Part shown: positions 29,016 to 36,967 of the stretch, piece after piece | Position numbering within the stretch: position 1 is the stretch's first letter | Layout: every line of letters starts with the position of its first letter | Source: Streptomyces shenzhenensis | GTDB lineage: Bacteria > Actinomycetota > Actinomycetes > Streptomycetales > Streptomycetaceae | DNA: 64,000 nt | Direction: 5' to 3' | Assembly (NCBI RefSeq): GCF_003688995.1 | Contig: NZ_PENI01000003.1 | Location: 1 to 64,000 of the forward strand | Translations under genes and position numbers: made by a program | Notes under the pieces: generated by a model | Database searches by the model: none | Told to the model about the DNA's origin: nothing | The model's input: only the letters and a program-made list of their open reading frames with translations

Positions 29016-29662
29016 GCGAGGACACCAGCGGGCTCCCGGCGGGCGCGCCCACCGTCGCGGACCTCGATCTCCGGCCCGCCCTTGAGGCGGTGCTCATGGT
29101 CGTGGACGAGCCGGCGACCGAGGAGCACCTCGCCAAGATCCTGCAGCGGCCCAAGCGGCAGATCGGGGACGCGCTGCGCGCGCTGGCCGACGAGTACACC
29201 ATGCAGGGCCGCGGCTTCGAACTGCGGCTCGTCGCCGGTGGCTGGCGCTTCTACACCCGCCCCGCGTACGCGGCCGCCGTCGAGGGCTTCGTCCTGGACG
29301 GCCAGCAGGCCCGGCTCACCCAGGCCGCGCTGGAGACCCTGGCCGTGGTCGCCTACCGCCAGCCGGTCAGCCGTAGCCGCGTCTCGGCCGTACGCGGTGT
29401 CAACTGCGACGGTGTCATGCGCACCCTCCTGCAACGCGGTCTGGTCGAGGAGGCGGGCACGGAACCCGAAACAGGTGCGATCCTGTACGGGACGACGAAC
29501 TACTTCCTGGAGCGGATGGGCCTGCGCGGTCTGGACGAGCTCCCGGAGCTCGCGCCCTTCCTCCCGGAGGCGGAGGCGATCGAGGCCGAGACCCAGGAGG
29601 GCGTGCCGTCGTTCGACCCGGACGCACCCGATGCGCCCGGCGGTCAGGACGCAGACGACTAA
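29012..29662 (+). CDS. scpB: segregation and condensation protein B
   Basis: 216 residues with two winged-helix domains: ALEAVLMVVDEPATEEHLAKIL at the start, and LTQAALETLAVVAYRQPVSRSRVSAVRGVNCDGVMRTLLQRGLVEE in the middle, followed by the conserved YGTTNYFLERMGL. The GTG at 29012 overlaps the scpA stop. It dimerises and binds ScpA in the condensin complex. Confidence 0.95.
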   Translation: MSEDTSGLPAGAPTVADLDLRPALEAVLMVVDEPATEEHLAKILQRPKRQIGDALRALADEYTMQGRGFELRLVAGGWRFYTRPAYAAAVEGFVLDGQQARLTQAALETLAVVAYRQPVSRSRVSAVRGVNCDGVMRTLLQRGLVEEAGTEPETGAILYGTTNYFLERMGLRGLDELPELAPFLPEAEAIEAETQEGVPSFDPDAPDAPGGQDADD

Positions 29663-29674
29663 GACGGAATTTTG

Positions 29675-30739
29675 ATGCGAAGCAGCGGCAGCGGCAGGAA
29701 CGGCGGGCGCGGCAACCACCGCGGTGCCGGCAACAACAGGGACGAGCGGCAGGGGCAGGGCCGTCCCCGCAAGCCCCGCCCCGAGGAGCGCCGCTACGAC
29801 GTCGGCCCCGGCGCGACGAAGGACGGCCCCCGGTCCGGACGCGGCGGTGCCGCGCGCGGTGGCGCCAAGGGCGGGCCCAGGCAGTCCCAGCAGCGCGACG
29901 GGCGTACCGACCCGGGACGTTCCCGCGAGTACGAGGTACGCGCCGAGGAGCGCAACCGCGAGCGGTATGCCGACAAGAAGGACGTCAAGCCGCCCAAGAC
30001 CTTCCCGGGCGCCGAGCAGGAGGGCGAGCGGCTGCAGAAGGTGCTCGCGCGCGCGGGCTACGGCTCCCGCCGGGCCTGCGAGGAGCTGATCGACCAGGCC
30101 CGCGTCGAGGTCAACGGGGAGATCGTCACCGAGCAGGGCAAGCGCGTCGACCCGGAGAAGGACGAGGTCAAGGTCGACGGGCTGACCGTCGCCACGCAGT
30201 CGTACCAGTTCTTCTCGCTCAACAAGCCGGCCGGCGTCGTGTCCACCATGGAGGACCCCGACGGCCGCCAGTGCCTCGGCGACTACGTCACCAACCGGGA
30301 GACCAGGCTCTTCCACGTCGGCCGGCTCGACACCGAGACCGAGGGCGTCATCCTGCTCACCAACCACGGCGAGCTGGCGCACCGGCTGACCCACCCCAGG
30401 TACGGCGTGAAGAAGACCTACCTCGCCGCGATCGTCGGCCCGATCCCGCGGGACCTGGGCAAGCGCCTCAAGGACGGCATCCAGCTGGAGGACGGGTACG
30501 CGCGCGCGGACCACTTCCGGGTGGTCGAGCAGACCGGCAAGAACTACCTGGTCGAGGTGACCCTGCACGAGGGCCGCAAGCACATCGTGCGCCGCATGCT
30601 CGCCGAGGCCGGCTTCCCGGTGGAGAAGCTGGTGCGCACCGCCTTCGGCCCCATCACCCTCGGCGACCAGAAGTCGGGCTGGCTGCGCCGTCTGTCGAAC
30701 ACCGAGGTCGGGATGCTGATGAAGGAAGTCGAGCTCTGA
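29675..30739 (+). CDS. pseudouridine synthase RsuA/RluB family
   Basis: 354 residues. An unusual ~110-residue N-terminal extension rich in Arg, Gly, Asn and Gln (SGRNGGRGNHRGAGNNRDE) precedes an S4 domain (ERLQKVLARAGYGSRRACEEL, residues ~112-160) and the catalytic domain with the nucleophile Asp in GRLDTETEGVILLTNHGELA. The RluB type modifies U2605 of 23S rRNA in E. coli; the exact site here is unproven. ATG 29675 is 12 nt after the scpB stop, so it is part of the scpAB operon. Confidence 0.9.
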   Translation: MRSSGSGRNGGRGNHRGAGNNRDERQGQGRPRKPRPEERRYDVGPGATKDGPRSGRGGAARGGAKGGPRQSQQRDGRTDPGRSREYEVRAEERNRERYADKKDVKPPKTFPGAEQEGERLQKVLARAGYGSRRACEELIDQARVEVNGEIVTEQGKRVDPEKDEVKVDGLTVATQSYQFFSLNKPAGVVSTMEDPDGRQCLGDYVTNRETRLFHVGRLDTETEGVILLTNHGELAHRLTHPRYGVKKTYLAAIVGPIPRDLGKRLKDGIQLEDGYARADHFRVVEQTGKNYLVEVTLHEGRKHIVRRMLAEAGFPVEKLVRTAFGPITLGDQKSGWLRRLSNTEVGMLMKEVEL

Positions 30740-30751
30740 GGGCCTGACGGC

Positions 30752-30797
30752 TTGTGCACCGGGCAACCCCCTCTTTATAGTCGTGGTGACTATTAAA
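30752..30797 (+). promoter_or_regulatory. promoter with palindromic operator of the NUDIX-wHTH gene
   Basis: ttgtgc (30752-30757), an 18-nt spacer and tatagt (30776-30781) form a good promoter. A palindrome, ttatagtc-n5-gactatta (30775-30795; outer flanks also pair, one mismatch per arm), covers the -10 box and start point. Its position fits autorepression by the NrtR-like product encoded immediately downstream. Confidence 0.65.
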
Positions 30798-30811
30798 AGG
30801 AGGGGGTGTCG

Positions 30812-31531
30812 GTGCAGGGCTACGACAAGCACGCGTACGAACTCTTCGCCGTCACCGTCGACCTGGCGGTCCTCACCGTCCGCGAGGGCGCCCTGCACGT
30901 ACTGCTCGTCGAGCGCGGGCAGCAGCCGTACGCCGGCCGCTGGGCACTGCCCGGCGGCTTTCTGCTGCCCGACGAGTCGGCGGAGACCGCCGCCCGGCGC
31001 GAACTGGCCGAGGAGACCGGGCTCGGCGACGTCACCGGGCTGCACCTGGGGCAGTTGCGCACCTACAGCGAGCCCGGCCGCGACCCGCGGATGCGGGTCG
31101 TCTCGGTCGCCTTCACCGCGCTGCTGCCCGACGCCCCCGAACCCCGCGGTGGTGGCGACGCCGCCCAGGCCCGCTGGCTGCCGTACGACGCGGCCCCGCC
31201 GCTCGCCTTCGACCACGGCCTGATCCTGGCCGACGCCCGCGAGAGGGTCGGCGCCCAGCTCGAACACACCTGTGCCGCCACCGCCTTCTGCCCGGCCGCC
31301 TTCACGCTCGGCGAGCTGCAACAGGTCTACGAGGCGGTCTGGGGCAGCACGCTCGACCGCGCCAACTTCCGCCGCAAGGTGCTCGCCACGCCCGGCTTCG
31401 TCGAACCGGCCGCCGGAGCCGCCCGGCTGACCGGCGGCCGCGGCAAGCCGGCCGCCCTCTACCGCGCGGGCGGCGCCACCACCCTGCACCCGCCCCTGCT
31501 CCGACCGTCCAGGGAAGGACGTTCCGCATGA
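30812..31531 (+). CDS. NUDIX hydrolase with winged helix, NrtR-like regulator
   Basis: 239 residues. The NUDIX box is intact: GGFLLPDESAETAARRELAE followed by ETGL matches GX5EX7REUXEEXGU. A C-terminal winged helix follows (FTLGELQQVYEAVWGSTLDR, NFRRKVLATPGFVE). This is the architecture of NrtR, a repressor that senses ADP-ribose and controls NAD metabolism; unlike many NrtR proteins, this one keeps the catalytic residues and may hydrolyse its ligand. GTG 30812 has aaggagg 8 nt upstream; GTG 30806 is closer than usual. A palindrome over its promoter suggests autoregulation. The ADP-ribosylglycohydrolase start overlaps its stop. Confidence 0.85.
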   Translation: MQGYDKHAYELFAVTVDLAVLTVREGALHVLLVERGQQPYAGRWALPGGFLLPDESAETAARRELAEETGLGDVTGLHLGQLRTYSEPGRDPRMRVVSVAFTALLPDAPEPRGGGDAAQARWLPYDAAPPLAFDHGLILADARERVGAQLEHTCAATAFCPAAFTLGELQQVYEAVWGSTLDRANFRRKVLATPGFVEPAAGAARLTGGRGKPAALYRAGGATTLHPPLLRPSREGRSA

Positions 31532-32547
31532 CCGGCACCGTCTCCAAGCGCGCCGCCACCGGATCCCTGCTGGGCCTCGCCCTCGGGGACGCGCTCGGCT
31601 TCCCCACCGAGTTCGACGACGTCCCGTCGATCCTCGCCAAGTGCGGTCCCTGGCGGGAGATGGAGCTGCCGCACCGGGCCTTCGTCTCGGACGACACACA
31701 GATGACGCTGGCCCTGGGGCGGGGGCTGCGCACGGCCATGGACCGCGGGGTGCTCGGGCCGAAGCGCCTGGAGCGGCCGCTGCGCGAGGAGTTCGTCGAC
31801 TGGTACCAGTCGCCGGAGAACAACCGGGCCCCGGGCCGTACCTGTCTGACCGCGTGCAGCCTGCTGAAGGAGGAGGGGCGCGGCTGGCAGGAGGCCAGCC
31901 AGCTCGGCTCCAAGGGGTGCGGCGCCAACATGCGGGTGGCGCCCGTCGGGCTCGCCCCCGGGCTGAGCGACGAACAGCGGGCGGGCGCCGCCCAGTTGCA
32001 GTCCGCGCTCACCCATGGCCACCCCACGGCACTGGCCGCCTCCGACCTCACCGCTCGCGCCGTACGGCTGCTCGCCCAGGGCGCCGAGCCCGCCGGACTG
32101 GTCGGCCTGCTGCGCGCGTACGCCCGCGACAACCGCACCCGCTACCACCACGCCTGGCTCGGCGACCTGTGGACCCGCGCGCAGGACGCCACGCCCGAGC
32201 AGTTCGTCGCGCGCGGCTGGGACGAGTGCCTGGCGATCCTTGACCGCATCGAGGACGCCCTGCGCACGCCCGCGCCGGAGACCGACCCGTGCCTGGCCAC
32301 CGGGGCGGGCTGGATCGCCGAGGAGGCCCTGGCGACCGGCCTGCTGTGCTTCCTGCTCTTCCCCGAGGAGCCGGTCACCGCCCTGCGCCGCGCCGCCTGC
32401 TCCAGCGGTGACTCCGACTCCATCGCCTGCCTCACCGGGGCCTTCGCGGGCGCCTGGCTCGGCACGGACGCCTGGCCGCCGGAATGGACGGACCGCATCG
32501 AGTACCGGACAGACCTCCTCACACTGGGCGCGCTCTGGGACGATTAG
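31528..32547 (+). CDS. ADP-ribosylglycohydrolase family protein
   Basis: 339 residues. The metal- and substrate-binding motifs of the DraG/ARH fold are present: GLALGDALGFPTEFDD near residue 13, SDDTQMTLALG near 53 and SGDSDSIACLTGAFAGAWLG near 293. It should cleave N- or O-linked ADP-ribose or ADP-ribose derivatives. ATG 31528 overlaps the NUDIX regulator stop (ATGA), so the pair is one unit: a hydrolase that releases ADP-ribose and a regulator that binds it. It converges on the RlaP gene with a 4-nt overlap. Confidence 0.9.
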   Translation: MTGTVSKRAATGSLLGLALGDALGFPTEFDDVPSILAKCGPWREMELPHRAFVSDDTQMTLALGRGLRTAMDRGVLGPKRLERPLREEFVDWYQSPENNRAPGRTCLTACSLLKEEGRGWQEASQLGSKGCGANMRVAPVGLAPGLSDEQRAGAAQLQSALTHGHPTALAASDLTARAVRLLAQGAEPAGLVGLLRAYARDNRTRYHHAWLGDLWTRAQDATPEQFVARGWDECLAILDRIEDALRTPAPETDPCLATGAGWIAEEALATGLLCFLLFPEEPVTALRRAACSSGDSDSIACLTGAFAGAWLGTDAWPPEWTDRIEYRTDLLTLGALWDD

Positions 32548-33248
32548 CCCGTGACCGGCGGACTCGCGTGCAGGGCTGAGGTGCGGCGGGTCCGGGACAG
32601 GAAGTCCGCCACGCGGCGGTGGTCCGGTTCTGCGGGGAGCGGGGTGCCGAGTGCGGCCCGTTCGGTCTCCGCGGCCAGGCGGGTCATCCGGGCCTCGACC
32701 TCCGGCCACGGGACCTCGCCGCGCCGCACCGCCAGCAGGGCATCCCGCCGGTCGCCGACCTCGACCGTCAGCACGCCCGTGCGCAGCAGATCGCGGGCGG
32801 TCGTGAGCAGGCGCAGCAGATGCATCGCGTGCTTCCAGCGCGGTGCGCCGCGCCCGCGCAGGTCGGCTTCGAGCTTCCTGCGCTGGCTCAGGGCGTACCG
32901 CGTGAACGAGTCGTACACCTGGCGGGAGAGGAACGCCCCGCGCAGCGCCAGCAGTTCGCGGCCCGTGTCGTCCAGATGCGCCACCAGCGGCGAGTGCAGG
33001 CACTCCAGGACGTTCGGGTTCGCGCGCAGCGCCAGCCCGCAGAAGCGCTCCAGCTCCCAGCTGAACTGCTCGGGCGCCGGGCCCGCCACATGCGTCGGCG
33101 GCTTCTCGAACCGCCAGAACAGGGGAGTGGGCGCCAGGAACACACCGCGCCGGTCGGTGTCACTGGCGTCGGTCGCGAGGCCGAAGGCACGGGAGCCCAT
33201 CACACAGGCGTAGATCGTGTGGTCGCGTACCAGGTCCAGGGGCTGCAT
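32544..33248 (-). CDS. RlaP-like nucleotidyltransferase (RNA-repair pol beta family)
   Basis: 234 residues. The nucleotidyltransferase signature reads CVMGSRAFGLATDASDTDRRGVF: GS followed by DxD, the metal-binding pair of the pol beta fold, as in PF10127 proteins linked to RNA repair. The rest is helical, with Arg-rich stretches (SQRRKLEADLRGRG). Substrate not known. It overlaps the ADP-ribosylglycohydrolase by 4 nt tail to tail, so its transcription could interfere with that gene. In other genomes this family occurs with RtcB or RNA ligases; none is seen here. Confidence 0.78.
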   Translation of the reverse strand: MQPLDLVRDHTIYACVMGSRAFGLATDASDTDRRGVFLAPTPLFWRFEKPPTHVAGPAPEQFSWELERFCGLALRANPNVLECLHSPLVAHLDDTGRELLALRGAFLSRQVYDSFTRYALSQRRKLEADLRGRGAPRWKHAMHLLRLLTTARDLLRTGVLTVEVGDRRDALLAVRRGEVPWPEVEARMTRLAAETERAALGTPLPAEPDHRRVADFLSRTRRTSALHASPPVTG

Positions 33249-33270
33249 GCCCGGGAGGGTACGCGTCCGG

Positions 33271-33753
33271 TCACGCCAGGCGGATCGAATTTCCCTCCAC
33301 CGTGATGCTCTCGGCGGGCAGCGGCCGGGTCGCCGGGCCGTGGGCCACCGAGCCGTCGGCGATGTGGAACCTGCTGCCGTGACAGGGGCAGTCGATGGTG
33401 CCGTCGGCCACCTTGTCGACCGTGCAGCCGCGGTGGGTGCAGATCGCCGAGAAGGCCTTGAAGTCGCTCTGCGCCGGCTGGGTGACCACGATCTTCTGCT
33501 GGGCGAAGACCTTGCCGCCGCCGACCGGGATGTCGCCGGTGCGCGCCAGCTCCTGGCCCGCGGCGCCCGCGGACGTGGGACTGCTCGTGGGGCTGCCGGT
33601 GCCGGTGGGGGCGGCCGTGGTGGAGGGCGCGCCGGCCGTGGTGGGGCTCGTGGCCGAGGACGATCCGCCCTCGCCGCCGCAGCCGGCCGCGGTCGCGGCG
33701 ATCGCCGCCGCGCCCGTAGCCAGAACCGTGCGCCGCGTCGAGTCGTGCGTCAT
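33271..33753 (-). CDS. Rieske [2Fe-2S] lipoprotein, Tat-exported
   Basis: 160 residues. The N-terminus [21 protein letters not shown] combines a twin arginine with a lipobox (AAGC), indicating Tat export and lipid anchoring. A Ser/Thr/Pro/Gly linker (residues ~30-70) leads to a Rieske domain with CTHRGC and CPCHGS, the four cluster ligands. Redox partner unknown; relatives are small electron-transfer proteins outside the bc complex. The start MTHDSTRR is preferred over an upstream in-frame codon at 33861 because it gives a proper signal peptide. Confidence 0.88.
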   Translation of the reverse strand: MTHDSTRRTVLATGAAAIAATAAGCGGEGGSSSATSPTTAGAPSTTAAPTGTGSPTSSPTSAGAAGQELARTGDIPVGGGKVFAQQKIVVTQPAQSDFKAFSAICTHRGCTVDKVADGTIDCPCHGSRFHIADGSVAHGPATRPLPAESITVEGNSIRLA

Positions 33754-34014
33754 GTCGTCACTCCGAACGTGCGGGAGGACCGGGCCGCAGCCGGGTCGTG
33801 GGGGAGTCGCTCCGAGCGGAGCAGGAGCATCTTGGCATCGAAGGCACCCCCGAAGCGGCAATTCATGATGAAGCGCGCTAAAGGGCGCATTTCCCTCACC
33901 CGATAGGGACAGCTCGTCTCAGCGGGCGAGCGGCGCGCACCCGGCGGACGGCGGCTGACTAGGCTGGACGGTCAAAGAGCCGATACATCACTCATCCGAG
34001 CAAGGAGCAGCGCC

Positions 34015-34377
34015 GTGGCGGTACGAGCGGTCCGGGGGGCCGTCCAGCTGGAACGGGACGAGGCCGGCCACATGGACGAGCAGGTGGGGTCCCTGCTCAC
34101 CGCCCTCCTGGAGCGGAACGGGCTGACCGCCGACGACCTGATCAGCATCTGGTTCACGGCCACCCCCGACCTGCACAGCGACTTCCCGGCCGCCGCCGCC
34201 CGCAAGCTGGGCATCGCCGACGTACCGCTGATCTGCGCCCAGGAGCTGGACATCGAGGGCGCCATGCCCCGGGTGGTCCGCGTCCTCGCGCACATCGAGA
34301 CCGAGCGGCCCCGGGCCGGCCTCGCCCATGTCTACCTCGGTGCCGCCGCCGCCCTGCGCAAGGACATCGCCCAGTGA
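34015..34377 (+). CDS. aroH: chorismate mutase, AroH type
   Basis: 120 residues, the size of the trimeric AroH-class enzyme of Bacillus subtilis. Conserved features are the N-terminal RAVRGAVQ, CAQELDIEGAMPRVVRVLAH around the active-site Cys and Glu, and the catalytic Arg in RAGLAHVYLG. It converts chorismate to prephenate. GTG 34015 is preceded by aaggag. It overlaps tyrA by 4 nt, so the enzyme feeds prephenate directly into the next step. Confidence 0.92.
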   Translation: MAVRAVRGAVQLERDEAGHMDEQVGSLLTALLERNGLTADDLISIWFTATPDLHSDFPAAAARKLGIADVPLICAQELDIEGAMPRVVRVLAHIETERPRAGLAHVYLGAAAALRKDIAQ

Positions 34378-35468
34378 GGACCGCACTCGTCATCGGCACC
34401 GGGCTCATCGGCACCTCCGCCGCGCTGGCCCTGACCCAGCGCGGCGTCGTCGTCCACCTGGTGGACCACGACCCCGGGCAGGCGCGCACGGCCGCCGCGC
34501 TCGGCGCCGGCACCGACGAGGCCCCGGACGGCCCCGTCGACCTGGCGATCGTCGCCGCACCGCCGGCCCATGTGGCCGCCGTTCTCGCGGACGCCATGCG
34601 CCGCGGCGCCGCCCGTGGCTACCTCGACGTGGCCAGCGTCAAGGGCGGCCCGCGCCGTGAGCTGGAGGCGTTGGGCCTCGACGACGCCGCCCTGTCCCGG
34701 TACATCGGCACGCACCCCATGTCGGGCCGGGAGCAGTCAGGCCCGCTGGCGGCGAGCGGCGATCTGTTCGAGGGCCGCCCCTGGGTGCTGACCCCCACCC
34801 GGGACACCGACACCGAGGTGCTGAACCTCGCCCTGGAACTGGTCTCGCACTGCCGCGCGGTGCCGGTCGTCATGGACGCCGACGCCCACGACCAGGCCGT
34901 CGCCCTGGTCTCCCACATGCCCCATCTGATCTCCAGCATGGTGGCTGCCCGCCTGGAGCACGCCGAGGAGGCCGCCGTACGGCTGTCCGGACAGGGCATC
35001 CGGGACGTGACCCGGATCGCCGCCTCCGACCCCGGGATGTGGATCGACATCCTGTCCGCGAACCCGGGGCCGGTCGCCGATCTGCTCGCCGACGTCTCCG
35101 CCGACCTCGACGAGACGGTGCGCGCCCTGCGCGCCCTGCAGTCCTCCGACGAGACCAAGCGGCAGCAGGGCACCGCCGGCGTCGAGAAGATGCTGCGGCG
35201 CGGCAACGCCGGCCAGGTCCGGGTGCCCGGCAAGCACGGCAGCGCTCCGCGCCTGTACGAGACGGTCGCCGTGCTCATCGACGACCAGCCGGGCCAGCTG
35301 GCCCGCATCTTCGCCGACGCGGGCCGGGCGGGCGTCAACATCGAGGACGTACGGATCGAACACGCGACCGGTCAGCAGGCGGGTCTGGTGCAGCTGATGG
35401 TGGAGCCGAAGGCGGCGCCCGTGCTGGCGGCCGCCCTGCGGGAGCGGGGCTGGGCGATCCGGCAGTAG
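34374..35468 (+). CDS. tyrA: prephenate dehydrogenase with ACT domain
   Basis: 364 residues. NAD-binding GTGLIGTSAALAL starts at residue ~7; HPMSGREQSGPLAA is the catalytic block; the C-terminal ACT domain (VAVLIDDQPGQLARIFADAG, residues ~298-364) is the likely tyrosine sensor. It oxidises prephenate to 4-hydroxyphenylpyruvate. The GTG start overlaps the aroH stop. cmk follows after 85 nt in the same direction. Confidence 0.94.
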   Translation: MRTALVIGTGLIGTSAALALTQRGVVVHLVDHDPGQARTAAALGAGTDEAPDGPVDLAIVAAPPAHVAAVLADAMRRGAARGYLDVASVKGGPRRELEALGLDDAALSRYIGTHPMSGREQSGPLAASGDLFEGRPWVLTPTRDTDTEVLNLALELVSHCRAVPVVMDADAHDQAVALVSHMPHLISSMVAARLEHAEEAAVRLSGQGIRDVTRIAASDPGMWIDILSANPGPVADLLADVSADLDETVRALRALQSSDETKRQQGTAGVEKMLRRGNAGQVRVPGKHGSAPRLYETVAVLIDDQPGQLARIFADAGRAGVNIEDVRIEHATGQQAGLVQLMVEPKAAPVLAAALRERGWAIRQ

Positions 35469-35553
35469 GCGGCCGGACGAGTGACATTCACCCAGTAACC
35501 TTGTCCAGGGCGGTCTCACGCCCCGCACCCCGGACCAGGAAGGCGTCCTCACC

Positions 35554-36234
35554 GTGGAAAGCGCTCCGCCCGTAGTCGTCGCGATCGACGGCCCCTCCGG
35601 CACGGGCAAGTCGAGCACCTCGAAGGCCGTGGCCGCCCAGCTCGCTCTGAGCTACCTGGACACCGGGGCCCAGTACCGGGCCATCACCTGGTGGATGGTG
35701 AGCAACGGCATCGACCTGGAGGACCCCTCGGCGATCGCCGCCGTGGCCGGCAAGCCGGAGATCGTCTCCGGCACCGACCCCGGCAACCCCACGATCACCG
35801 TGGACGGCATGGACGTGGCCGGGCCGATCCGCACCCAGGAGGTCACCGCCAAGGTCAGCGCCGTCAGCGCGGTCCAGGAGGTGCGCACCCGGATCACCGA
35901 GCTGCAGCGCGCGCTGGCCGGCTCGGCGGAGCGCGGCATCGTCGTCGAGGGCCGCGACATCGGTACGACCGTGCTGCCCGACGCCGACCTGAAGGTGTTC
36001 CTCACCGCCTCCCCTGAGGCGCGGGCCGCCCGGCGCAGCGGCGAGCTGAAGGGTTCGGACGTGCACTCGACCCGCGAGGCGCTGCTGAAGCGGGACGCGG
36101 CCGACTCCAGCCGCACCGCCTCGCCGCTCGCCAAGGCGGCCGACGCGGTCGAGGTGGACACCACGGAGCTCACGCTGGCGCAGGTCATCGAGTGCGTCGT
36201 CACACTCGTCCAGGAGAAGCAGGCCGGGAAGTGA
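35554..36234 (+). CDS. cmk: cytidylate kinase
   Basis: 226 residues. P-loop AIDGPSGTGKSSTSKAVA near residue 9, LDTGAQYRAITW (the CMP-binding region) and VVEGRDIGTTVLPDADLKVFL are diagnostic. It phosphorylates CMP and dCMP. GTG 35554 is the first start with coding-like sequence after it. It overlaps plsC by 4 nt; cmk-plsC-der is a conserved actinobacterial order. Confidence 0.95.
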   Translation: MESAPPVVVAIDGPSGTGKSSTSKAVAAQLALSYLDTGAQYRAITWWMVSNGIDLEDPSAIAAVAGKPEIVSGTDPGNPTITVDGMDVAGPIRTQEVTAKVSAVSAVQEVRTRITELQRALAGSAERGIVVEGRDIGTTVLPDADLKVFLTASPEARAARRSGELKGSDVHSTREALLKRDAADSSRTASPLAKAADAVEVDTTELTLAQVIECVVTLVQEKQAGK

Positions 36235-36905
36235 CCGCAGCTCCAGCGAGCGGGGCGCCCTCCGCCCGGGGCGCCGAGGTCGGCCGGCGCATCGGCGTCG
36301 GGCTCATGCACGGGCTGTGGCGGCCGCGGGTGCTGGGCGCCTGGAAGGTGCCCGTGAGCGGTCCGGTGATCCTCGCCGTCAACCACTCCCACAACATCGA
36401 CGGGCCGATGGTCATGGGCGTGGCGCCCCGGCCGACGCACTTCCTGATCAAGAAGGAAGCGTTCATCGGCCCGCTCGGCAACTTCCTGACCGGCATCGGC
36501 CAGCTGGAGGTGGACCGGGCCACCGCCGACCGGACGGCGATCACCCGGGCGCTCGGTGTGCTGGCGGACGGCGGCGTGCTGGGCATCTTCCCGGAGGGCA
36601 CCCGGGGCGAGGGCGACTTCGCCTCGCTGCGCGCCGGGCTCGCCTACTTCGCCGTCCGCAGCGGGGCGCCGATCGTGCCGGTCGCCGTGCTGGGAAGCAC
36701 CGACCGCCGGGGACGGTTGATAACCGCGCTGCCCCCGCTGCGCTCCCGCGTCGACGTCGTCTTCGGCGACCCCTTCCAGGCCGGTGACGGCAGCGGGCGG
36801 CGGACCCGCAAGGCGCTCGACGAGGCCACCGAGCGCATCCAGAAGCAGCTCAGCGCGCATCTGGAGAGCGCCAGGCACTTCACCGGCCGCCGGGCGACAC
36901 TTTGA
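36231..36905 (+). CDS. plsC: 1-acyl-sn-glycerol-3-phosphate acyltransferase family protein
   Basis: 224 residues. The acyltransferase motif I is NHSHNIDG (NHX4D), motif III is FPEGTRGEGDF and motif IV is VPVAVLGSTDR. It probably acylates lysophosphatidate at the membrane, though other acceptors are possible. GTG 36231 overlaps the cmk stop. A strong hairpin follows before der. Confidence 0.9.
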   Translation: MTAAPASGAPSARGAEVGRRIGVGLMHGLWRPRVLGAWKVPVSGPVILAVNHSHNIDGPMVMGVAPRPTHFLIKKEAFIGPLGNFLTGIGQLEVDRATADRTAITRALGVLADGGVLGIFPEGTRGEGDFASLRAGLAYFAVRSGAPIVPVAVLGSTDRRGRLITALPPLRSRVDVVFGDPFQAGDGSGRRTRKALDEATERIQKQLSAHLESARHFTGRRATL

Positions 36906-36908
36906 GTA

Positions 36909-36936
36909 GTGGATCTCCGTGAGCACGGAGATCCAC
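36909..36936 (+). terminator. hairpin between plsC and der
   Basis: A 12-bp perfect stem (gtggatctccgt with acggagatccac) and a 4-nt loop, right after the plsC stop. No U tract; it could be a weak terminator or an mRNA-stabilising stem within the cmk-plsC-der operon. Confidence 0.55.
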
Positions 36937-36967
36937 CGATCACCACGATGAACGAGGTACGGACTTC

